A DNA stretch of 64,000 nucleotides from Anaerosoma tenue (lineage in GTDB: Bacteria > Actinomycetota > Coriobacteriia > Anaerosomatales > Anaerosomataceae): NCBI RefSeq assembly GCF_023161965.1, contig NZ_JALNTY010000001.1:186001-250000 (forward strand). The letters are read 5' to 3'. The notes under the pieces were generated by a model, which saw only the letters and a list, made by a program, of their open reading frames with translations, ran no database searches and was not told where the DNA came from. Made by a program: the position numbers and the translations under genes. Shown here piece by piece: positions 1-8,284 of the stretch (within the stretch, counting starts at the first letter, position 1; each line of letters begins with the position of its first letter).

Positions 1-297
1 GCGGGCGGCGTGCAGGTCGCGCTCCCGGCCGAGATGGCGGTCTTCGACGGCGAGGACCTCTACACGTTCACGCCCGGCGTCACCACCCTCACGGCCGACG
101 AGCTCGGCGCGGTCTTCAAGGGCGCGCCGTACCTGAGCGCGCCGCAGCGGGCGGAGCTCGACGCCGAGCTCGCGGACATGCTCGCCACGCTGCTTGCCGA
201 GTGGCCGGGCGGGCTGGTGTCGGCATCCGATACGGGCGCGATCGCCACCAACCTGTCGCCCGAGGCTCTCAACGACCTTCACGACGTGCTGCGATAG
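1..297 (+). CDS. C-terminal end of a possible LCP-family (LytR-CpsA-Psr) protein, 5'-truncated
   Basis: The frame is open from the first base of the window and ends with TAG at 295-297, so only the last 98 residues are present. The fragment opens AGGVQVALP and continues with a 'DGE..YTF.PG' stretch and a run of acidic and leucine-rich helix. A 'GGV.V..P' strand followed by 'G...L...' resembles the core of LCP proteins, which transfer lipid-linked glycopolymers onto peptidoglycan. The neighbouring capsule-type genes fit that role. The conserved arginine pair of the LCP family would lie upstream and cannot be checked. The family call is therefore tentative; a plain hypothetical secreted protein is equally allowed. 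Confidence 0.4.
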   Translation, partial: AGGVQVALPAEMAVFDGEDLYTFTPGVTTLTADELGAVFKGAPYLSAPQRAELDAELADMLATLLAEWPGGLVSASDTGAIATNLSPEALNDLHDVLR

Positions 298-441
298 GGG
301 AGCGGTGCGATCCGGTCCCATTTGCAGGTTGTCAGAAGGTCATACTCATGAAACAATGCGAACCTGCCGATATGTTAGTATCGCTGCATAGTGGGGGCGT
401 GGCGTCTCCCTATGCCTATCACTGAGTAAGGGGCAGTCCGA

Positions 442-1305
442 ATGGCAGAGCAGAAGCCAGCCAAAGACGACGTTGCAAAGAGCAAGACTCGCATGATCGG
501 TGCCCTCGTGGCGCTTGTGCTCGTTGCAGCCGCGGCTGGCGCGTTCGCGCTCACGGGCGGCATCGACATGGTGGGGGATCTCATCGCCGGCACGTCGGAT
601 ACCGAGGAGCCTGCGGAGCAGCCCGCGGAGCAGCCTGCCGAGGAACCCGCGGAAGAGCCTGCCGAGCAGCCCGCCGAGGAGCCCTCGGAGGAGCCCACCG
701 AGACCGCCGGCGAGACTGAGACCGATGGCGACGACGGCGCGGTGCTCCCGTCGAGCAGCGGCGATGCCGCGGCGCCTCCCGCTGCCACAGCGCCCACGCT
801 CGACCAGCAGAACCGCATGTACGCCGAGCAGGTCGCCAGCCAGGAGCAGATCGGCAACCTGGTGGCCGGCAAGATCGCGTCGTTCTCGCTGGGCAGCGTG
901 TCCAAGAGCGGCTCCACCGCCAGCGTCCGCGTGACCGCTGACTACAAGAGCGGCCCCGACGTCTCCGGCACCATGGTGCTCCGCGACTACGGCGGCACGT
1001 GGTACTTCTCGTCGATCACGCGCGACGGCGGGAGCGCCGTGACCCCCAGCGTCACCGGCGACAGCGGCGTGCTCTCCGCGATCATGACGGCGCAGCAGAA
1101 CAACCAGGACATCCCCAAGGCGATCGTCTCCGGCGGCTACACCACCTTGAGCGTCGACGGTGTGTCGGCCGGCTCGGGCACCGCCTCGATCAAGATCTCG
1201 CTCTCGGGCGGCACCGCGCCGCGCACGGCGGGCACGATCACCTGCATCAGCAAGGACATCGGCGGCGTGAAGCACTGGTTCATCACGTCGTTCTCACGGA
1301 ACTGA
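442..1305 (+). CDS. Membrane-anchored protein with a Glu/Pro-rich stalk, function unknown
   Basis: This 287-residue protein has a short charged N-terminus, one hydrophobic helix at about residues 20-40, a low-complexity Glu-Pro-Ala/Gln stalk (about 55-87), a Ser/Ala/Pro linker and a compact C-terminal domain of about 150 residues. The start is ATG 442, with AAGGGG about ten bases upstream. The layout is that of a single-pass protein holding a small extracellular domain away from the membrane through a wall-spanning spacer. The C-terminal domain is rich in Ser, Gly and Thr and looks beta-stranded, and I do not recognise it. It sits between a possible LCP gene and the Wzz/kinase gene, so a role in surface polymer export or attachment is possible but unproven. 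Confidence 0.7.
   Translation: MAEQKPAKDDVAKSKTRMIGALVALVLVAAAAGAFALTGGIDMVGDLIAGTSDTEEPAEQPAEQPAEEPAEEPAEQPAEEPSEEPTETAGETETDGDDGAVLPSSSGDAAAPPAATAPTLDQQNRMYAEQVASQEQIGNLVAGKIASFSLGSVSKSGSTASVRVTADYKSGPDVSGTMVLRDYGGTWYFSSITRDGGSAVTPSVTGDSGVLSAIMTAQQNNQDIPKAIVSGGYTTLSVDGVSAGSGTASIKISLSGGTAPRTAGTITCISKDIGGVKHWFITSFSRN
604..702 (+). repeat. In-frame 12-base repeat coding for E-[EQ]-P-A units
   Basis: About eight consecutive four-residue units (EEPA, EQPA, ending EEPS and EEPT) are encoded by degenerate 12-base repeats inside the stalk of the preceding gene. Codons vary between units (gag/gaa, cct/ccc, gcg/gcc), so the repeat is maintained at protein rather than DNA level. It probably forms an extended acidic spacer across the cell wall. 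Confidence 0.85.
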
Positions 1306-1336
1306 GGACATCCCTCCACATGAGGGTGCACTGTTT

Positions 1337-1374
1337 CTCGGCCGCGCATCTCCCCTGAAGGATGCGCGGCCGAG
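1337..1374 (+). terminator. Strong hairpin terminator after the stalk protein gene
   Basis: A perfect 14-base-pair stem (1337-1350 with 1361-1374) closes a 10-base loop, 31 bases after the stop codon at 1305. No long T-run follows, so termination may be of the GC-hairpin type common in high-GC bacteria. It separates the stalk gene from the capsule operon starting at 1426. Confidence 0.65.
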
Positions 1375-1425
1375 GCCTGTCACGGTAAGATGGAGCACGT
1401 TGGCGGCCGAGGCTGAGGGAGCTGC

Positions 1426-3234
1426 GTGGAAGAGCTTGATCTTCGCGACTATCTGAACGTGATCGTCGCCCGCAAGTGGGTCATCATCCAGGCCGTGGTC
1501 GTGGTCACGCTCGTGGCGCTGATCGTGAGCCTGCTCCAGCCCGCCGTCTACGAGGGCGAGGCGAAGGTCCTCATCTCCGAGAAGGGCTCCAGCGCCGACA
1601 TCTTCGGCAGCCTGGGGCTCGACTTCTCCAGCCAGCCCGAGCGCGGGCTGCAGACGCAGGTGCAGCTGATGCAGGTGCGTCCGCTGCTGGAGAACACCAT
1701 CCGCGAGCTCGAGCTGGGCGTGTCGCCCGATGCGCTGGGCAAGCGCGTCACGGTCTCGGCGGTGGGGCAGACCAACATCGTCACCATCACCGCGCGCGAC
1801 GGCGACCCGGAGGTTGCCGCGGCGATCGCCAACACGCTGGCCGACGAGTTCGTGAGCTGGAGCCGCGACTACAAGCGCGAGGCGATCCAGTCGGCCGCCG
1901 AAGAGGTGGAGACGCGCCTCGAGGTGGCCAAGGACGAGATCCTGGAGCTGGGTCGCGAGATCCAGGAGCAGGGCAAGAGCGACGACCTCGCAGCCGAGCT
2001 CTCCATCGCCACCGGCAACTACACCACGCTCGCCGCCAAGCTCGAGGAGCTCCGCATCAACGCGCAGCTGGAGACCGGCTCCGGGCGCGTGGTGAGCCCG
2101 GCCGTGGTGACCACGGAGCCCGTGGAGCCCACACCGGCGCGCAACGGTGCGCTGGGGCTCGTGGTGGGCCTGGTGTTCGGTCTGGGCATGGCGTTCCTCT
2201 ACGAGTACCTCGACAATACGATCAAGAGCTCCGAGGAGATCGAGAAGCTCACCGGGGTGCCCGTGCTGGGGATGATCCCGGGCGAGAAGTACGAGAAGAA
2301 CGAGCGCAGGCGCGCGAGCATCCTCACGCATCCCGGCGGCGCCGGGGCCGAGGCGTACCGCGCGCTCCGCAACAACCTCGATTTCATCAACTTCCAGCAC
2401 GACATCAAGACGCTGCTCGTCACGAGCGCCGCGCCCGCCGAGGGCAAGAGCACGGTTGCCGCGAACCTGGCGGCCGGCCTGGCGCAGGCGGGCAAGCGCG
2501 TGGTGCTGATCGCATGCGACTTCCGCAAGCCCACCACGCACCAGTTCTTCGGCGTGCGCAACCAGATCGGGCTCTCCGACGTGCTCACCGGGCAGCGCAG
2601 CCTCAAGGCCGCCCTGCAGCGCCCCATCGACGACCTGGACCTCCTGGTGCTCACCAGCGGCAAGATCCCGCCCAACCCGAGCGAACTGCTGGGCTCCGAG
2701 AAGATGCGCGACCTGCTGGAGCAGTTCAAGGAGTCTGCCGACTGGGTGATCATCGATACGCCGCCGCTCCTCGCGGTTGCCGACGGCGCCGCCGCGGCGC
2801 GTTACGCCGACGGCGTGCTGCTGGTGACCAGGGGCGGCTCATCCACCCGTGAGGCCGTGCGACATGCGGGCGAGATGGTCACGAGCGCCGGCGGACGTAC
2901 GATCGGCGCTGTGGTGTGGGGCCTCGAGGGGCTCCCCGGCCGCGGCGGCTACGGGTACGGCTACAAGGGCGCCTACGGCGGCTACTACTCCTACGCCGAC
3001 TACTACAACACCCCCGAGGAGCCCCAGGCGAGCGCGCCTGCGCACCGCTCAACGGGCGGCGCGAGCAGCGTGTACATCCCGCCCAAGAGCCCGGGGCGCA
3101 AGATCGCCGAGAGCCTGGGCCGCATCGTGGGCGTGGTGCTCGCCGTGCTTGCGGTGCTCGCCGTGGCGGCGCTGGTGGTGTACTTCCTCGACCAGGCTAT
3201 GGGGTGGGGAATCGTAGTGGGGTTGCTCGGGTGA
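1426..3234 (+). CDS. Wzz/Wzc-type chain-length regulator fused to a BY-type tyrosine kinase
   Basis: This 602-residue inner-membrane protein should set polysaccharide chain length and couple it to phosphorylation. It has an N-terminal Wzz domain with a first membrane helix at about 18-38, a coiled-coil periplasmic part, and a second helix at about 241-259 preceded by a Pro-containing motif. The cytoplasmic kinase domain follows, with Walker A SAAPAEGKST (334-343), Walker A' IACDFRK (362-368) and Walker B WVIIDTPP (440-447). A tyrosine-rich cluster lies at about 509-527. Oddly, it is followed by a linker and a third hydrophobic helix at about 567-587, whereas the tyrosine cluster normally ends these proteins. 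The start is GTG 1426 with GAGGGAG upstream. It is the first gene of the glycan operon. Confidence 0.9.
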   Translation: MEELDLRDYLNVIVARKWVIIQAVVVVTLVALIVSLLQPAVYEGEAKVLISEKGSSADIFGSLGLDFSSQPERGLQTQVQLMQVRPLLENTIRELELGVSPDALGKRVTVSAVGQTNIVTITARDGDPEVAAAIANTLADEFVSWSRDYKREAIQSAAEEVETRLEVAKDEILELGREIQEQGKSDDLAAELSIATGNYTTLAAKLEELRINAQLETGSGRVVSPAVVTTEPVEPTPARNGALGLVVGLVFGLGMAFLYEYLDNTIKSSEEIEKLTGVPVLGMIPGEKYEKNERRRASILTHPGGAGAEAYRALRNNLDFINFQHDIKTLLVTSAAPAEGKSTVAANLAAGLAQAGKRVVLIACDFRKPTTHQFFGVRNQIGLSDVLTGQRSLKAALQRPIDDLDLLVLTSGKIPPNPSELLGSEKMRDLLEQFKESADWVIIDTPPLLAVADGAAAARYADGVLLVTRGGSSTREAVRHAGEMVTSAGGRTIGAVVWGLEGLPGRGGYGYGYKGAYGGYYSYADYYNTPEEPQASAPAHRSTGGASSVYIPPKSPGRKIAESLGRIVGVVLAVLAVLAVAALVVYFLDQAMGWGIVVGLLG

Positions 3235-3258
3235 GGGTCCTGCCAGGGATGGACCGCT

Positions 3259-4785
3259 ATGCCCGGTAGTCTCACACGCACGACCATCAGCGCAGCCAAG
3301 TGGACCTATCTCTCCACCTTCATCACTGCTGGTCTGCAGATCATCGTCACGGCGGTTCTTGCGCGATTGCTGGCCCCTGAGGCGTTCGGCCTCGTCGCCA
3401 TGGCGACTCTTGTGTTGCGGTTTGGGCAGTACTTCGCGCAGATGGGTGTGGGTCAGGCGATCGTCCAGCGCGCGGAACTTGGTGATGACCACGCGTCAGC
3501 GGGATTCTGGTCGTCGGTCATCATCGGTGCGCTCTTCACCACACTCGCATGGGCGCTTGCCCCGCTTGCTTCCCAGGCTTTCGGCAATGCGGAACTGATC
3601 CCGGTCCTTCGATGGATGAGTCTTTCATTCCTGATCACGGGAACATCCACCACCTCGTTCGCGTTGCTCAGGCGCGCAATGCGATTCAAGGCGATCGCGG
3701 TTGTGGAGGTCTCGGCTTACGTGGCCGGATACGGAGGGGCACTCGTAATGGCAGCCACTGGGGCCGGCGTCTGGGCACTGGTGTTCGCGGGGTTGTGCCA
3801 GACAGCCGTAGCGAGTGTGCTCTACAATCTGGTGGCTCGGCCGATCCTGGTTCCAGTGGGCAGATGGCAGCCCTACAGGGAGTTGCTCGGATTTGGCACG
3901 ACCGTTTCGTTCATATCGTTCCTGGAGTTCGTGAACTCCAATCTCGACACGATGGTTGTTGGTCGCTTCGCAGGCGCAGCGAACCTGGGCTACTACACGC
4001 GGGCACTGAGCCTCACTGGGCTCCCGATGCAGTACATGAGTACCAGCCTATCCAAGGTCCTGCTGCCGTCGTTCAGTCGCGCGCAGGATGATTCCGGTCG
4101 AGTTGCGAGAGCCTATCTCACGGTGATCACTGTCTTCGCGGGCATCGGCCTACCGGTGGGGCTTGGGATGTCGGGGGCAGCAAGAGAGATCGTGGCCGTG
4201 TTGCTGGGTCCGCAGTGGGGGGCTTCGGTGCCCGTCATGCGCGTCGTAGCCATCGCCTCCGTGGCCGCCATGTTGTCGCACTTCGGGGGCATCATGCTTG
4301 AAGCCACGGCCCGGCTCAAAGAGAAGCTGACGTTGCGATTGAGCCAGCTGGCCCTCTTTGGCGTTGCGCTACTACTGCTGGGTCGTTTCGGTCTGGTGGG
4401 ATTCGCCGCAGCCTTCGCGGTTTCGGAGGCAGCCCAGCTCGTTGCCCAGACGGTCGTGATCAGCGGTGCACTGCCGGTGTCCGCGAGATCATTGGTGCGC
4501 GCGTATGGGCCCGGGCTCGCCGGGGGAGTGCTTGCCGCTGTGCTGCTATACGGTGAGTCACTTGCCGGGGCCGCGATGAGCTTACCCGCAGGAATCGTGC
4601 TCATCATGCAGGTCCTCACGGGCGCGCTTGTGCTGTTCTTCAGTGCGCTCCATGTGGATCACGGGAGATTGTATCTTGAGATCAGAAGCCGGATCTCCGG
4701 CGCTCCATGGCTGCGAGTGCGCTCGATCATTACGCGCCTGGACCGTCTCACTGGATGGACTCAGGGTAATGGTGCAGGTCAGTGA
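3259..4785 (+). CDS. Wzx/WzxC-type lipid-linked polysaccharide flippase
   Basis: This 508-residue, strongly hydrophobic protein has roughly a dozen membrane segments and belongs to the MOP/PST exporter superfamily (Polysacc_synt). The N-terminal stretch with 'ARLLAPEAFGLVAMATLV' and the 'RRAMRFKAIAVVEV' loop are typical of the WzxC/RfbX-like lipopolysaccharide branch. It should flip undecaprenyl-linked repeat units across the membrane for Wzy polymerisation. It begins 24 bases after the kinase gene. Base composition drops here relative to the kinase gene, and this lower-G+C signature continues to about 12.26 kb. Substrate cannot be told from sequence. Confidence 0.88.
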   Translation: MPGSLTRTTISAAKWTYLSTFITAGLQIIVTAVLARLLAPEAFGLVAMATLVLRFGQYFAQMGVGQAIVQRAELGDDHASAGFWSSVIIGALFTTLAWALAPLASQAFGNAELIPVLRWMSLSFLITGTSTTSFALLRRAMRFKAIAVVEVSAYVAGYGGALVMAATGAGVWALVFAGLCQTAVASVLYNLVARPILVPVGRWQPYRELLGFGTTVSFISFLEFVNSNLDTMVVGRFAGAANLGYYTRALSLTGLPMQYMSTSLSKVLLPSFSRAQDDSGRVARAYLTVITVFAGIGLPVGLGMSGAAREIVAVLLGPQWGASVPVMRVVAIASVAAMLSHFGGIMLEATARLKEKLTLRLSQLALFGVALLLLGRFGLVGFAAAFAVSEAAQLVAQTVVISGALPVSARSLVRAYGPGLAGGVLAAVLLYGESLAGAAMSLPAGIVLIMQVLTGALVLFFSALHVDHGRLYLEIRSRISGAPWLRVRSIITRLDRLTGWTQGNGAGQ

Positions 4786-4953
4786 TGAGAGCATCAGTTA
4801 TACCGAGCAATCGTCGCCTGGGGCGGCACTGAGAAGCGTGTGGTGTACTTGGGGAGCCGAGTGTTGTGGGCGCCAACAAGGATTTTGGTGTGACTTGGAT
4901 GCTCAAGGGAGCATGAGTTCGTGTTGTAGGATTTCTTGGGATGGAGTGACTCA

Positions 4954-6036
4954 GTGAGGGTTCTAGCGTTGTCTAATGAGCGCCGTCCGGGCGCAGATCC
5001 AGACATTCCATGGGCTCTTGGTGCGCTGCAAGCACGGGCAGTTGTCTCGGAGTACCACGTCTACTCAACTCCGGTTCGTGTGGCCGAGCTTGGAGCGGAA
5101 CGAGCTACACATGAGCTTGTGGATGTGATATCCCGCCTCCGTCCCGATGTGGTCGCCTTCTTTCACTCAGGAAGCTGTCTGTTCACAAGTCGCGAAGTGG
5201 ATCACCTTCGCGAGGCTTGTCCTGATGCACTCTGGATATATCGTGAGGGCGACCCGTTCACCAGGTGGACCGCGCCATATCCGAGACGTGCACTGCCCGT
5301 TGCGACCCGCTGTGAAGCCGCCTATATTTTCTCGGGTGGATACCTAGCGCAGACTCTGCGACGGGCCGGCGTACCCTTCGTTACCTATACACCGTCGTGG
5401 GTGAACCCCGAACGCTTCCCCTTTGTATGGTCACCGGACGGCCCGCACGTATATGACGTTGTCTTTGTTGGGAACAACACGAAGGCGCATCTTCGGCCCT
5501 TCCCAGGAGCACGCGAGCGGGCGAAGCTGGTCAATGCGTTGCAGCGACGGTTCGGGGACACACTCGCAATCTATGGTAAGGGTTGGACTGGGCAGGGAGT
5601 CAAAGGGACGTGCTCCCTTGATGAGATTCCGCTGCTGTACAGGCAGTCTCGGGTGGCTGTTGGGATTGACCATTCGGTTGGGCCATATCAGTTCTCAAAC
5701 AGACTACCGATTGCGCTGTCCTCCGGAATCCCCCTGGCCCACAACTCATTCGAGGGGGCGAGGGAGATCCTTGCTGGTTTGTCTCCGCGACAGTTCTTCA
5801 CAGACACCCGACAGGCCCTGAGCGTGGTGGAGAGACTTGTTGATGCTCCTTCCTCCGAGCTAGGCACCATTAGTAGTCGACAGCGCAAGCTTGCGGTGCG
5901 AGCGTTTGCGTGCGACAAGGTGCTGGGATTCATGCTGGAGACTGCATCAGGCATCCGAGATGGGAATGACCCGGCACTCATGAAGAATCCGTGGCTTGCC
6001 GAGCGGGGTTCTCTGGGAATCGGCCCAACCCGATGA
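4954..6036 (+). CDS. CgeB-like glycosyltransferase
   Basis: The protein has about 360 residues. Its C-terminal half has the pattern of the Glyco_trans_1_2/CgeB group: VVFVGNN, then IYGKGW, then a 'DEIPLLYRQSRVAVGID' helix and a 'FSNRLPIALSSGIPLAHNS' segment that would hold the nucleotide-sugar ribose and phosphates. I start it at GTG 4954 because GGAG at 4943-4946 lies seven bases upstream. A TTG at 4936 would add six residues but has no good ribosome site. The 168-base gap before it holds no gene I can support. The last bases form an ATGA overlap with the next glycosyltransferase. Donor and acceptor are unknown. Confidence 0.75.
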   Translation: MRVLALSNERRPGADPDIPWALGALQARAVVSEYHVYSTPVRVAELGAERATHELVDVISRLRPDVVAFFHSGSCLFTSREVDHLREACPDALWIYREGDPFTRWTAPYPRRALPVATRCEAAYIFSGGYLAQTLRRAGVPFVTYTPSWVNPERFPFVWSPDGPHVYDVVFVGNNTKAHLRPFPGARERAKLVNALQRRFGDTLAIYGKGWTGQGVKGTCSLDEIPLLYRQSRVAVGIDHSVGPYQFSNRLPIALSSGIPLAHNSFEGAREILAGLSPRQFFTDTRQALSVVERLVDAPSSELGTISSRQRKLAVRAFACDKVLGFMLETASGIRDGNDPALMKNPWLAERGSLGIGPTR

Positions 6037-7178
6037 GAATCGGCATCGCTGGTCCGATATCGCCCGAGGAGATCGCGAACACGCTTGGTGTCAGTTGCGG
6101 CGGACTGCCTAAGGGAATGGGCGGCACCGCTGTAACGTCCCTCGTTGCGGCTCTGGCACGCGCGGGCCATGATGTTGTCGTGTACTCGCTATCCTTCGAC
6201 GTTGTTGAAGACATCATGCTACAGGTGGGCCCGGTGAGGATGCACTTTGGAGGCTACAGGGCATGGGCCAGAAGCCGTGCGGGTGACTTCTTCAGGTGCG
6301 AGCGTGAGGCAATAGCGAGATTCATCCGACGTGATCCGGCGGATGTTGTGAACGCGCATTGGTCCTACGAGTTCGCACTGGGGGCGTTGTCCGAGTGCCC
6401 TGGGGCGGTAGTGACAGTCAGGGACTGGTCACCCTTGATTCTCAGGATGCGTCCGAACGTGTACCGGTTCGTGCGGTTGCTCATGGACCGCAGGTGTCTC
6501 CGACTTGCCCGTCACGTGAGTTGCGCCTCACCTTACATGCAGGAGCGTCTGGCAGGACATGGGAAAGACGCCTCGTTGACGCCAAACATGGTATCCCCCG
6601 CTGCGGCAGTTGGCCCAGTGAGGTCATCCCTTGCTGGCCGGCGCATCATCTGCGTAGCCAACGGGTATGGCGGTAGGAAGAACGTGGCAACGCTGTTGCG
6701 GGCGCTAGTCTCATTGCCTGACTGTGAATTGACACTTGTGGGCAATGGCCTAGGCCCAGGTGAGGAGGCGCATCGCGAGGCTGCAGCACTCGGACTGGCG
6801 GATCGAGTGCGCTGTCTGGGACAGATGGATCACCGTGCCACTATCGATGCGATGCGTGACGCGGATGTGATGGTGCATCCTGCACTTGAGGAGTCGTTCG
6901 GCAACGTGCTGGTTGAGTCGATGGCGCAGGGGATTCCAGTGATTGGTGGCGCCAGCGCTGGCGCTGTTCCATGGGTTCTGGATCACGGGCAGGCAGGCGT
7001 GTTGGTGGACGTACGGGATCCGTCCGCGATTAGCACAGCTGTTGTGCGGCTTCTGGATGACCATGATGAGTGGCGGCGGCTTTCGGTTGCTGGGCGCAAG
7101 AGAGTTGATGAGTGCTTCTCGGAGTCGGCGGTGGTCGAGAGCTACCTAGCGGTTTACCGGAAGGTGCTGGGCGAGTGA
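6033..7178 (+). CDS. GT4-family glycosyltransferase
   Basis: This 381-residue GT-B retaining transferase should be cytoplasmic and add one sugar to the lipid-linked repeat unit. The N-terminal Rossmann-like half opens MRIGIAGPIS and contains a GMGGTAV loop. The C-terminal half has the VANGYGGRKN loop and the donor-binding EX7E motif EESFGNVLVE near residue 285, followed by GIPVIGG. The start at ATG 6033 overlaps the upstream stop in ATGA, so the genes are translationally coupled. A longer reading from 5991 has no ribosome site. The sugar specificity cannot be read from the sequence. Confidence 0.85.
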   Translation: MRIGIAGPISPEEIANTLGVSCGGLPKGMGGTAVTSLVAALARAGHDVVVYSLSFDVVEDIMLQVGPVRMHFGGYRAWARSRAGDFFRCEREAIARFIRRDPADVVNAHWSYEFALGALSECPGAVVTVRDWSPLILRMRPNVYRFVRLLMDRRCLRLARHVSCASPYMQERLAGHGKDASLTPNMVSPAAAVGPVRSSLAGRRIICVANGYGGRKNVATLLRALVSLPDCELTLVGNGLGPGEEAHREAAALGLADRVRCLGQMDHRATIDAMRDADVMVHPALEESFGNVLVESMAQGIPVIGGASAGAVPWVLDHGQAGVLVDVRDPSAISTAVVRLLDDHDEWRRLSVAGRKRVDECFSESAVVESYLAVYRKVLGE

Positions 7179-8284
7179 GAGTACTGCATATCCTTGGATC
7201 GATCGAGCGATCCGGCGCCGAGACGATGCTGCGTGACGCCATTGAGCGGTTTCGAGTGCTGGGCGTGGAGGTTGAACTGCTCTCAACGGGCAACACACTT
7301 GGGCGATTCGCGGATGCTTTCGATTCGCTGGGCGTTCGACTGCATGACATGCCGTTCAGGAAATCACCCGGCTTCTTCTGGCGTCTGCTCCGCCTGATCC
7401 GTGCGGGCGACTTCGATGTCGTACACGTACACACTGAACGTGCAGCACTGTGGGTAGAGTTCACCGCTCGCATCGCGGGCGTGAGACGGGTCGTGCGTTC
7501 CGTTCACAGCGCCTTCGAGTTCTCGGGCTGGTTGCGGATGCGCAGGAGTCTTGGGCGCTGGGTGGCCAGGAGGATTCTCGGCGTGTGTCACGTCTTCGTG
7601 AGCCCCTCCGTGGAAGCCAATGAGGTCAGACGCTTTGGGACGATTGGCGTTCGTGTGCTGAATGCCGTTGACACGAACAGGTTCGTGCCTACCGTGCACG
7701 CGGAGACGCGGATTCGCATTCGGGGAGAGTTGGGAATCGGGCCTGAGTCGATTGTGGTTGTGAGCGTGGGCTCATGTACTGACGTGAAGCAGCACGACCA
7801 TGTGCTGCACGCGGTGAGTCTTCTTCGCGAGAGACTTCCGGGTCTGTGCTACTTGCACGTAGGGGGCGGACCGAACTGCCAGGCCGAGAAGCGTCTTGCG
7901 GAGGTTCTCGGCGTGGCTGACCGTTGTCAGTTTCTGGGCGAACGTGACGACGTGGTGCGCATTCTGCAGGCAGCGGATGTCTTCCTCATGACGTCGAGGT
8001 ATGAGGGGCTCGGCATGGCCGCGATCGAGGCATCGGCATGTGGAATACCGGTCATCGGATACGACGTGCCGGGACTGCGTGACGCAATCATGAGTGGTGT
8101 GACCGGAGAACTCGTGGCACCCGAGGTCGGTGCACTGGCGCAGACTATGGAGCGGTTGGCCGCTCATCGAAGTAGGCGGGTGGCTTATGGGCGTGCTGGC
8201 CGTGCGATGGTCATGGAGCATTACGATCTCGATCGCTGGGTAACACAGCACGTGGCAGTCTACGACGGTTGTGTTGGCCTATGA
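7175..8284 (+). CDS. GT4-family glycosyltransferase
   Basis: This 369-residue GT-B enzyme has an N-terminal VRVLHILGS strand and the glycine-containing 'ERSGAETML' loop typical of GT4. It also has VHVHTERA, a VSVGSCTDVKQHD acceptor-domain junction, and the EX7E motif EGLGMAAIE near residue 276 followed by ACGIPVIGYD. The start is GTG 7175, forming a GTGA overlap with the upstream stop; an ATG at 7112 lies well inside the preceding gene. It probably adds a further sugar to the growing repeat unit. Usage of cga, agg, gtt and gat codons is heavier than in the core genes, as elsewhere in this cassette. Confidence 0.86.
   Translation: MRVLHILGSIERSGAETMLRDAIERFRVLGVEVELLSTGNTLGRFADAFDSLGVRLHDMPFRKSPGFFWRLLRLIRAGDFDVVHVHTERAALWVEFTARIAGVRRVVRSVHSAFEFSGWLRMRRSLGRWVARRILGVCHVFVSPSVEANEVRRFGTIGVRVLNAVDTNRFVPTVHAETRIRIRGELGIGPESIVVVSVGSCTDVKQHDHVLHAVSLLRERLPGLCYLHVGGGPNCQAEKRLAEVLGVADRCQFLGERDDVVRILQAADVFLMTSRYEGLGMAAIEASACGIPVIGYDVPGLRDAIMSGVTGELVAPEVGALAQTMERLAAHRSRRVAYGRAGRAMVMEHYDLDRWVTQHVAVYDGCVGL

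Noticed and set aside
604-702. Simple-sequence DNA repeat of phase-variation type in the stalk gene
   Set aside because: Units are 12 bases and degenerate at DNA level, so unit changes would stay in frame; this is a protein-level spacer, not a phase switch.
4786-4953. A small gene or promoter in the 168-base gap before the CgeB-like transferase gene
   Set aside because: Short frames lack ribosome sites and no -35/-10 pair with acceptable spacing was found; only a weak TGCT/AGCA hairpin near 4900-4913 is visible.
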